NCBI RefSeq assembly: GCF_932526225.1
Contig: NC_064044.1
Span: forward strand, 13,222,953 to 13,286,952
From: Nematostella vectensis
Lineage: Eukaryota; Cnidaria; Anthozoa; Actiniaria; Edwardsiidae
Direction of reading: 5' to 3'
Length of the DNA stretch: 64,000 nt
Below the pieces are notes generated by a model. The model was not told the DNA's origin. It did not search any database and was given only the letters and a program-made list of their open reading frames with translations. Made by a program: the position numbers and the translations under genes. Shown piece by piece: positions 13,091 to 25,000 of this stretch (its first letter is position 1; every line of letters starts with the position of its first letter).

Positions 13091-16000
13091 GTAAGTATTA
13101 GTTATAGTGGTTTGAAACTTATTAACAACACTAGCACAAGGATTATTTAGTGTCAAATTTATTTCTGAATAACATAAAGGACAAACTTTATGCAGCTGAT
13201 GGGTTGCAGATTGCTGCATTTTGCTAAACCTGATCAATTAGAAAATGCAAAACAACTATATTACTTAAATTTCTCATGGAATATTGTGGAACACATAATT
13301 GATTTTTTTGTTTAAAAAATGCTTTCATATTATTGCATCAAGTTTTAAGCATTATTTTAAATTAAATAATTTGCAATATGGCCAAAAAACATGGAATAGG
13401 GGGTAAAGGGGCTCAAACATTGATCACTGTCACTCGACTAATCACAGCCTTCCATTTGAACCCCCTAATAAGTATGGTGTCGAGCAGTGGGCATTGAGCA
13501 ATAGGGAATCGGTGGTGAATTTGTTTATTTATTCATTTATTTTTGCTCTTACAAAAATGGCAAAATTGCAGGATTCGTTGCCGTGAAAGTAGTGATCTAA
13601 TGTTATGTTTTTGTGTTATTTCCCACCCCACCACTCCTTGTAAAATGCCTACTGGTCCATCTCTAAACTATTCCCATTGCTTCCTGTGTTATTTCACCCT
13701 TCCCCCGTCAAATACCTAATGCTCCATCTCTGACCTATCCCTGTTGCTTCCTCAGCCTCCTGTGTTATTTACCCCCCCCCCCCCCCCGTCAAATATCTAA
13801 TGCTCCATCTCTAACCTATTCCTGTTGCTTCCTCAGCCTCCTGTGTTATTTACCCTCCCCTCCCCCGTCAAATATCAATTGCTCCATCTCTAACCTATTC
13901 CTGTTGCTTCCTCAGCCTCCTGTGTTATTTACCCCCCCCCCCCCCCCCCGTCAAATATCAATTGCTCCATCTCTAACCTATTCCTGTTGCTTCCTCAGCC
14001 CCCTGTCCCATCGGGTGCCACCCTGATCATCTCACCGGCAACAATCTCTAGCCAATGGGTTGAGGAGATCCAGCGTCATACGGCACCTGGAGCTGTTAGA
14101 CTTTTGGTAAGATTGCCCTGACACTTTGCTAATAGCTGATTTTTTTATTTTATTTTTATTTTTTTGTAGAGGTTGGGCATTCATGTTCATCTTTAATCCA
14201 ACTTGTGGAGCTGGATTGAAAAAATTGTACAAACATTTGTTTTTTTGCATGTAAGAGTGATTTGGAAGCTCAGTGTTTGCCCTGTATACCAGCAAGTAGA
14301 TATCTTTGTATAAACTACATACAGTATTTGTTTGCTGAGATTTTTTTTATGAAACCAGGAGTTTCACAGGCATGACATAGTGCCATGTAAACTGACTTGT
14401 ACCCATTTGCATCTAGTGAGGTGCTGTGAAAAGACCCTTTGACCCTTTGTTTGCATGCCTAAACCTTTCCAGAAGGCTTTGTGCTGCACCCTCCCTAGCA
14501 GTTTTAGAAATAGTTTGATTTTTAACTTTGTTTTTAACAACTTGAGACACTTGGGTAGGAAGAAACCTTTTAACACTGAGCTTGAGTAATACTAGTGTTG
14601 TCTTCAGGTGTATGAGGGGGTGTTGAAACAGGGCTTTATTCAACCTGAGGTGCTTGGAGATCATGACATCGTCCTCACGACATACGCAACCCTAAGAGCT
14701 GACTTCTACCATGTTGGCGTCAACAAAGGCAAGTCACTACAATGAAAGCAACTTTGCCAGGTTTTTACATCTTAGGTTGGTCCTCACTGCAATGCAAGTG
14801 ATTATGAAGCACAAATAATACCTATAATATCTATGTGCTTGTGTTGCAGTCAAAATCAGAAAATTACTTGCATTGTGCATACATCCAGCAAAAGGAAGGA
14901 AATTATTTTGATATGCAAATTCTTGGGTGAAAAAAAAACTTTGCTTTGTCATTCTTACCTTGCCACAAATTAGTGGAAAACCAATCTTGAAATACAGTAT
15001 TTGTTTATGAAATTGTGCTTTTTTAGGCAGTGCTGTTCGATCTCGCAGACACAAGAGGAGATACATTGCACTTCCCAGTCCGCTGACCATGGTCAAATTT
15101 TGGAGGGTAACTTCTATCATCAATCACTGTGTTACAAAAAGATTGCATTTCATCAGAAATGTATTTTTATTGCCCAGGCATTCATCCTTAAGCCTAGTCT
15201 TCTTTGGAGAAGCTTATGTCAGAGTCACGCAAAGTTTCTTGGGGAACGTTTCGTTTCGACTCTAATGGGAGTGGCCGCAACGTAGACTACCTTTTGCCAC
15301 CAAAAATAGTGTTTTCTTATTGGAAATAACCAGTTTCTTATTGTATACCATATGTAAGTCTTGATAACATGTATTTAGTTCCCTGCCATGTCCCTATGAA
15401 ATAATTTTATTTTCTCTTCTTTTAGGTTTGTCTTGATGAAGCACAGATGGTTGAAACTACAACAGCTAGGGTACGGTTTTTAAGCCTGTGCGAACAACAC
15501 CAACATCCGCCAGCACTAACTTGAATGGAAGGAACATGAGAACCATTGGGATCACTATAAACCATCTAACAGTAACCACCCTCAGTGACTGTGATGACTA
15601 AAAATACATACATACATGAAAGCACTTGATTTAGGGCCTCATTCTGCTGTGCCTTTTGCACCATTAAAACTGTTGGATGTTAGTACATATATGTGTACAT
15701 ATATTTACACTCTAATATTAGTGCTACAATAAGGAGTACTGTTAGAAAGAGTTCACCATGTTTTACATTATTTTTGGTGTTAGGCTGCCGAAATGGCATT
15801 GAACCTGCAGTGCGTCCATCGGTGGTGTGTGACAGGCACTCCCATACAGAAAGAACTAGAGGGTGTGTATACAAGTAGATGCATAGGACTAGAGGGTGTG
15901 TATACAAGTAGATGCATAGGACTAGAGGGTGTGTATACAAGTAGATGCATAGGACTAGAGGGTGTGTATACAAGTAGATGCATAGGACTAGAGGGTGTGT

Positions 16001-19000
16001 ATACAAGTAGATGCATAGGACTAGAGGGTGTGTATACAAGTAGATGCATGTGATCAACCCAGAAAATGAGCAATGCATTTGTATGACATGTGTCAGTTAT
16101 TGAATTTTTAAAATACTATGAGCAATTGGTGAATTTGGAATTACAATAGATAATGTGATCGTGGAATTTGGAACATGTGTCATCATGATTTAGAATTGTG
16201 GGGAAAAAAAAGCAATACATGCAATAAAAACACCACCTTCAGTACTTTAAAAACGAAAAATGCTCCATTAAAATTATCTTATTGGAGGGGAATGGTAGGG
16301 TATTAAATTTTCTCATTATTTCTTATTTCTAACCATCCAACAGATCTTTATGGCCTCCTTCTGTTCCTTGGGTTTTACCCATACTGTCAGAGAATCAGGG
16401 AATGGGTTTTACCCATACTGTCAGGAATTACAATAAATAATGTGATCATGGAATTTGGAACATGTGTCATCATGATTTAGAATTGTGGGAAAAAAAAAGC
16501 AATACATGCAATAAAAACACACACCTTCAGTACTTTAAAAACAAATTATGCTCCATTAAAATTATCTTATTGGAGGGGAATGGTAGGGTATTATATTTTC
16601 TCATTATTTCTTATTTCTAACCATCCAACAGATCTTTATGGCCTCCTTCTGTTCCTTGGGTTTTACCCATACTGCCAGAGGATCTGGTGGAACAAGCTGC
16701 TTTTGCTGCCATATATGGCTGGCCATTGCAAACCCATGGAGAATGCTCTTGCACAAGTTTTATGGAGGACTGCAAAGAAAGATGTTTTGCATGAGGTACA
16801 TATAACAAACAGAACTGTGTTAATTATTAGTGATAATTGAAAATTATTAAACATAAAGGACATATTAGCTACAATCTGTTACAAAACTAACGGTACACCT
16901 TTCCTCCCCCCTCCTCAATGTTGGAGGGCAAATGATCACCTTTGAGTGCTTGTGTTTTGAGCTGAAAAATTGCCTCTAACCAATATTACTCGGGGAATAG
17001 GGATGGAGGTTGTTCGTATGCTTTGTTGTGGATTGTTGTTAAGCATGAGCCAGGCAAATATGAGGTATGTAGCTTTGTTCAAGGAGTTATGGTATTTCTG
17101 CCAACTTCTGTCTTTTACCCACCCTTCCAATTTTTTTTTCTCAGTTTATTGACTTAGCTTTGTAATGTTTTATCCAATGTTTACATCGGCAAAAAACATG
17201 TTTTTTATGCTTGTCAACATAGAAATAAGTTTAGGTACAATAGAAGGATGTTGTATATTATACTTTCCTCTAAGGCCTATTGTAATTTGCCTTTTTAACT
17301 CGTGAATGCTTGCAAAGTATTTACTAGTTATTGGAGGGACTTCTGTGTCACTCGATCGCCGGATCGATCATCCATAAACTTTTTGTGGTCTTTCTATGCT
17401 TTAGCAACACAGCAATCCTTAGATCATATGTATACTTCTGGTGTTCAACTTCCGGTTAAAAGCTAGTACTATAAAAGAGCTATGTTATCAACCTGAAACT
17501 GCTACGGTCTTCTCTATGTATAACTGTAAAGTACACATAAGCTAGTTCTTTCAGAAAAAGTCTTCCATGTGGGTTGAGCGTGCGCATGCACATTCGTCAC
17601 TGACATCAATCGGTCTTCTACGGTTCAGTCCAATTCAAGCTGTTAGTTTGCTAACAAAACAAGTAAAATGCTAGCAAAGCTGTTTAATTCTTTTTATTTT
17701 AGTACTTGCCGATTCGCGTCTCTAGGTTTTTGCCTTTTTTATTTGAGTTTGGGCTGAAAGAGCGACTAGCCAAAACTGCGAATTTTCAGGGAAAAGCCTC
17801 TGTTAGCAGGGTCTCTGTTTACGGGGTAATAAAAAAAGCCTCTGTTAGAAGAACAAAATAGAAGAGGATAGATTTCCACAAACTAATTTTTCACAATTCT
17901 TCCCAACCAGCTAAACTAAATATCAAACAAAACTCTTACAAACACATGGCCCTCGCTTATTCATCGAATAACGATTTTGTTCTTTTCTAGAATGTTAACA
18001 TGCATAAACACATTGTATGACAGTAGCGTGATCAATTATTGCTGGTATTTTATTTTGTTTCCAGAAAAAAATATGCTAAAATTTGACATGCTAGCAAAAG
18101 TTCGAATGGTACGATACCAATAGTATTAAAAATAATTTTATTTACAAGATGACGCAGCAATGCCACGTTAGTCTAGGGTTGCGGACACTTATCTCTGACC
18201 ACAATGACCCAGGTTCGATTCCCAGTAGTAGCGCTTTTTTTTCAGTTTTTGTTTTTTATTTATTTTTTCTTTATAATGATAATAATTAATTATACTGTTT
18301 CTTGGTGTGTCATGATGTTGAAAAGAAAACAGGTATAAGGAAATTTTTATGTACTCTCTGCATCTTGGATGTGTTCATGCTTTGTTCAGTATCCTGTCCA
18401 TCTTTTATGCACACAAGAAAATAACTAGAAAAATAAATTTGCATTCACGAGTTTGCTCACAGAGCCTTTAATTTGCTTTAATTTACACTTTTAATATTTT
18501 TTTAGATACAACTACCACCACAGACAGAACATGTAATCCCTTTGAAGTTCTCACCTGTAGAGCTGCACTTCTATCAAAGACAACACGAGGAATGTTCTTC
18601 AATGGCTAGAAGGGTGAGGCTTTAGACATAACATCAGATCAATATTATTCCTTTCTCTCTACCATTTATTAGAAAGAGCATTATGAGAAACAAAATAGCA
18701 AAACAGATAACATCACAGTGGCCATTCACACTTCAATCAACTCTCAATTCATCTTAGCCTAATTTTTACATTTCCATGCAAAAGGATGTTTTTAGAAACA
18801 TTTTTAGAAAAAAATCCTCCTGTTTTTAGTTGGTTGATGAGAATGTGCAAATCACAAAAATCTCACCTCTGAACACACTTGTACGAAGAGATCTCAAAAA
18901 AGGCCATTTCATGCTATTATTTTCCCACCAATCAAACTACATGTACTTTAGGAAGAACTCTAAGCAAGCATGTGCATTTGAATCACATCAGATGGGTGCT

Positions 19001-22000
19001 ATGTCTTTTTTCTGTAATAAATGTATATTTTTACATCAAGATGCTGAGCCGATGGAGCGAATCTGAGACCAAGCTGAGTAGCATAGACAAGAACACAGTG
19101 CATGCAGTAAGTTCTTGGGAGTGGGCTCAGTGTAACATTTAAACATGCATATCTCCAGTTGCGGAGATCTTGGAAAGAGGAACATCCATGTTCCTGCAGC
19201 CCCGCAACTCCTGCTGTAACAACAGCTCTCCCCTAAAAATGGATAAGGGTTTGGTGGATAGTTCAGTAGGTTTTTTTGATGCTTGACTTGCTAATTTATA
19301 CATAGGCCTGTGATGATGATGATGGTGGTGATGGCTGTGATGTTTGTGGCGTGGAATCTTGAAGAGGGGGGGGGCACTGCCCAACAACAGTTATGGAAAT
19401 TATAATGATTGATGGTTATAAGGATGTTGGCAATGATGATCTTTGTTGATAGTGATGATGATGATGATGGTAATGATGATGATAATGGTAATGATGATGA
19501 TGATGGTAATGATGATGGTGATGGTAATGATGATGATAGTGATGATGATGATGATAGTGATGATAAGCTTATGGACATTTGTTTTGACAGATGTTGACAC
19601 CCCTACTGCGCTTGCGTCAAGCCTGTTGTCATCCCCAGGCAGTCCGAGGAGGCTTTCTTTCTGTACAGAAAAGGTATGATGTCATGCAACATGCCCTATA
19701 TGTTGTCACACAACATGCCCTATATGTTGTCACACAACATGCCCTATATGATGTCACACAACATGCCCTATATGATGTCACACAACATGCCCTATATGAT
19801 ATCACACAACTTGCCCTGTATGATGTCACACAACATGCCCTATATGATGTCACACAACATGCCCTATATGATGTCACACAACATGCCCTATATGATGTCA
19901 CACAACATGCCCTGTAAGATGTCACACAACATGCCCTGCATGATGTCACACAACATGCCCTGCATGATGTCACACAACATGCCCTGTATGATGTCACTTA
20001 ACATGCCCTGTATGATGTCACACAACATGCCCTGCATGATGTCACACAACATGCCCTGTATGATGTCACACAACATGCCCTGCATGATGTCACACAACAT
20101 GCCCTGTATGATGTCACACAACATGCCCTGTAAGATGTCACACAACATGCCCTATATGATGTCACAAAACATGCCCTATATGATGTCACACAACATGCCC
20201 TATATGATGTCACACAACATGCCCTGTAAGATGTCACACAACATGCCCTATATGATGTCACACAACATGCCCTGTATGATGTCACACAACATGCCCTATA
20301 TGATGTCACACAACATGCCCTGTTAGATGTCACACAACATGCCCTGTATGATGTCACACAACATGCCCTGTATGATGTCACACAACATGCCCTGTAAGAT
20401 ATTGCACAACATGCCCTGCATGATGTCACACAACATGCCCTATATAATGTCACACAACATGCCCTATATGATGTCACACAACATGCCCTGTACGATGTCA
20501 CACAACATGCCCTATATAATGTCACACAACATGCCCTATATGATGTCACACAACATGCCCTGTAAGATGTCACACAACATGCCCTGTAAGATGTCACACA
20601 ACGTGCCCTGTATGATGTCACACAACATGCCCTATATGATGTCACACAACATGCCCTATATGATGTCACACAACATGCCCTATATGATGTCACACAACAT
20701 GCCCTGTAAGATGTCACACAACATGCCCTGCATGATGTCACACAACATGCCCTGCATGATGTCACACAACATGCCCTGTATGATGTCACTTAACATGCCC
20801 TGTATGATGTCACACAACATGCCCTGCATGATGTCACACAACATGCCCTGTATGATGTCACACAACATGCCCTGCATGATGTCACACAACATGCCCTGTA
20901 TGATGTCACACAACATGCCCTGTATGATGTCACACAACATGCCCTATATGATGTCACAAAACATGCCCTATATGATGTCACACAACATGCCCTATATGAT
21001 GTCACACAACATGCCCTGTAAGATGTCACACAACATGCCCTATATGATGTCACACAACATGCCCTGTATGATGTCACACAACATGCCCTATATGATGTCA
21101 CACAACATGCCCTGTAAGATGTCACACAACATGCCCTGTATGATGTCACACAACATGCCCTGTATGATGTCACACAACATGCCCTGTAAGATATTGCACA
21201 ACATGCCCTGCATGATGTCACACAACATGCCCTATATAATGTCACACAACATGCCCTATATGATGTCACACAACATGCCCTGTAAGATGTCACACAACAT
21301 GCCCTATATAATGTCACACAACATGCCCTATATGATGTCACACAACATGCCCTGTAAGATGTCACACAACATGCCCTGTAAGATGTCACACAACGTGCCC
21401 TGTATGATGTCACACAACATGCCCTATATGATGTCACACAACATGCCCTATATGATGTCACACAACATGCCCTATATGATGTCACAAAACATGCCCTATA
21501 TGATGTCACACAACATGCCCTGTAAGATGTCGCACAACATGCCCTATAAGATGTCGCACAACAGGCCCTGTATGATGTCACACAACATGCCCTGTAAGAT
21601 GTCGCACAATTTGCCCTGTAAGATGTCACACAACATGCCCTGTATGATGTCACACCACATGCCCTGTAAGATGTTGCACAATATGCCCTGTAAGATGTCA
21701 CACAATTTGCCCTGTAAGATGTCACACAATATGCCCTATAAGATGTCGCACAATTTGCCCTGTAAGATGTCACACAACATGCCCTGTAAGATGTCACACA
21801 ACATGTCCTTTATGATGTCACACCACATGCCCTGTAAGATGTCGCACAATTTGCCCTGTAAGATGTCACACAACGTGCCCTGTAAGATGTCGCACAATAT
21901 GCCCTGTAAGATGTCGACAATTTGCCCTGAATGATGTCACACAACATGTCCTGTATGATGTCACACAATTTTCCCTGTAAGATGTCGCACAACATGCCCT

Positions 22001-25000
22001 GTAAGATGTCACACAATTTGCCCTGTAAGATGTCGCACAATTTGTCCTGTAAGATGTCACACAACATGCCCTGTAAGATGTCACACAGTTTGCCCTGTAA
22101 GATGTCGCACAATTTGCCCTGTAAGATGTCACACAACATGCCCTGTAAGATGTCACACAATTTGCCCTGTAAGATGTCGCACAATTTGCCCTGTATGATG
22201 TCACACAACATGTCCTGTAAGATGTCACACAACGTGCCCTGCATGATGTCACACAACATGCCCTGTAAGATATCACACAATTTGCCCTGTAAGATGTCAC
22301 ACAATTTGCCCTGTAAGATGTCACACAATTTGCCCTGTAAGATGTCACACAACATGCCCTGTAAGATGTCACACAATTTGCCCTGTAAGATGTCACACAA
22401 CATGCCCTGTATGATGTCACACCACATGCCCTGTAAGATGTTGCACAATATGCCCTGTAAGATGTCACACAATTTGCCCTGTAAGATGTCACACAATATG
22501 CCTTATAAGATGTCGCACATATTGCCCTGTATAATGTCACACAACATGCCCTGTATGATGTCACACAACATGCCCTGTATGATGTCACACAACATGTCCT
22601 GTAAGATGTCACACAACAGGCTCTGAATGATGTCACACAACATGCCCTGTATGATGTCACACAACATGCCCTGTATGATGTCACACAACATGCCCTGTAT
22701 GATGTCACACAACATGCCCTGTAAGATGTCGCACAATTTGCCCTGTAAGATGTCGCACAATATGCCCTAGTTGATGCTGTATGACATCAACAATCTATTT
22801 GTGATAATATAATTGAAAGTCTCTGTCTAGGTTTGTAATTACAATTGTCTGATTTTGTTTAGCACACTAACAATGGATCAGTTGCTGGAAAGCTTGATTG
22901 CAAGGACTAAACTTGAGTGCGAGGAGGCCCATCGTCAACTGCTGTTTGCCATCAATGGTACAGTAAATAACACACTTCGAGATTGAGATTTGTTTAGCAA
23001 AATGGGGAATTGTTGTAAAACTTTAGGATAATTTTTGTACAACTTGTTTGTTTTTGCAGGCCTGGCAGGCATTGAGATTATCAAAAAGCAGGTAACTATA
23101 TTATTTGTTTGTTTGTTTGTTCTTTGAGTTATAACTCAGGTCAGTCATGTTATTTGAAATTTACTGCTACAGTTTTTCATCCTTCATACAGTAACTGACA
23201 TTTGTATTGTTCACTTAAGAATAAACACTTGCCTTGAAGTATTTTAGCGTAAAATTGCATGTGTAATGTTTTTGTACAGCTAGAAAAATGTTTAACACAA
23301 GTCAGGCCATGGTCAACTGATCCGAATTGCTTGATCCGTGTGTCCTTAGGCAATAAAACCCTATTTAAACAAGATTTATTTCAGTAGCAACTTAAATTAT
23401 ATGCTTCATTCTCTTTGGAATAGTAATACCCAACTCTGTCCTATTTCTATAATATCAAATAATGCTGAAAGTTTATATTTTTAAACTATAGAATTTAAAC
23501 TAGCACGTTGACATGCAACAGATGTTCAACAGATGTTATAATTATAGGTAGTGAATTTTATTTTGCCTCTTAGTGGCCAGAGGCAGTTGAGCGCTACCGT
23601 GATGCCATGCGTTCGTGGACAGAGCACGAAGACAAGTTCCGAACTGATGCATTACAGGTCTGTGAAAATCAGAAATCATGAGATCAACTTTGTACTGACT
23701 GAAAAATCTCCATTTTTTTAAGACTTTGGGCTTGAAATATATGGAGATTGACTAGATTTAGGCCAAGCATTGTTTTATTTTTTGGTGATTTTTGTGGCAT
23801 AAGGAAATATGGGGATTAAATCATGAGATCGTAGTACAGAACGGGACATTGCCAAAATCGGGGAGAATTGACATCCCCTGCATTTTTGTTTTTATCATGT
23901 TTTAATCCTATCCTAGAAATTGCACACACTTCACAATCTCATTGAGCTGCTCTCTGCTGACCACCCTGGATGCTCACACACTCTACGGGATGATGAAATA
24001 AAGTCAGAGGTATGTAATTAATCGGTAAAGACGACAAAGTCAGAGGTATGTAAGTAATCGGTAAAGATGACAAAGTCAGAGGTACTAAGTAATTGGTAAA
24101 GATGACAAAATCAGAGGTACGTAAATAAACGGTAAAGATGACAAAGTCAGAGGTACGTAAGTAATCGGTAAAGATGACAAAGTCAGAGGTACGTAAATAA
24201 ACGGTAAAGATGACAAAGTCAGAGGTATGTAAGTAATCGGTAATAAAAGATGACAAAGTCAGAGGTACGTAAATAAACGGTTAAGATGACAAAGTCAGAG
24301 GTGTGTAAGTAACGTTAAAGATGACAAAGTCAGATGTATGTAAGTAATCGGTGAAGATGACAAAGTCAGAGGTACGTAAATAAACGGTAACGATGACAAA
24401 GTCAGAGGTATGTAAGTAAACGTTAAAGATGACAAAGTTAGAGTTATGTAAGTAAACGTTAAAGTTGACAAAGTCAGAGGTACGTAAATAAAGGGTAAAG
24501 ATGATAAAGTCCGAGGTACGTAAATAAACGGTAAAGATGGTATAGCGGATGGTCAGAGGTATATGTAAATAAATGGTGTGTAAATGGATGGTGAAGATGG
24601 TTTTAATTTAGAGGTGTGTAAATGGATGGTGAAGATGGTTAAGTCAGAGGTGTGTAAATGGATGGTGAAGATGGGAAAGTCAGAGTTGGGTAAATGAACA
24701 TTGAAAATGGTAAAATCAGATTTGGGTAAATGAATGGTAAAGATAGTTAAGTTTGAGCTGTGGTAAAGGAAAGTAAAATGGTTAAGTCAGAGGTGTGTAA
24801 ATGGACTGCAAAGATGGTAAAGTCAGAGGTGTGTAAATGGACTGCAAAGATGGTAAAGTCAGAGGTGTGTAAATGGACTGCAAAGATGGTAAAGTCAGAG
24901 GTGTGTAAATGGACTGCAAAGATGGTAAAGTCAGAGGTGTGTAAATGGACTGCAAAGATGGTAAAGTCAGAGGTGTGTAATTGAACGGTAAAGATTGTAA

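Larger units (their letters stand above)
13999..19673 (+). other. SHPRH: SHPRH exons 3-11: rest of the SNF2 N-terminal lobe
   Basis: Exons 13999-14106 (ATLIISPATISSQWVEEI), 14608-14728 (GC donor), 15027-15106, 15426-15470 (VCLDEAQMVE), 15784-15862 (RWCVTGTPIQKELE), 16632-16795 (LYGLLLFLGFYPYCQRIWW), 18506-18613 (IQLPPQTEH), 19041-19106, 19591-19673 (LLRLRQACCHPQAVRG). Phases run 0,1,0,0,1,0,0,0,2. Each piece aligns in order with human SHPRH. Exons 3 and 8 have copied acceptors and exons 7 and 11 copied donors (separate entries). Intron 8 (16796-18505) holds only a tRNA-like element. Confidence 0.93.

Noticed and set aside
18165-18240. Functional tRNA gene
   Set aside because: Box B is perfect but the T stem and acceptor stem do not pair.
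19676-22708. Long ORFs on both strands (up to 535 aa) with MSHNMPCM or CCVTSYRA repeats
   Set aside because: The 24-bp unit is a multiple of 3, so open frames arise automatically; the region is SHPRH intron 11 between two well-matched exons.
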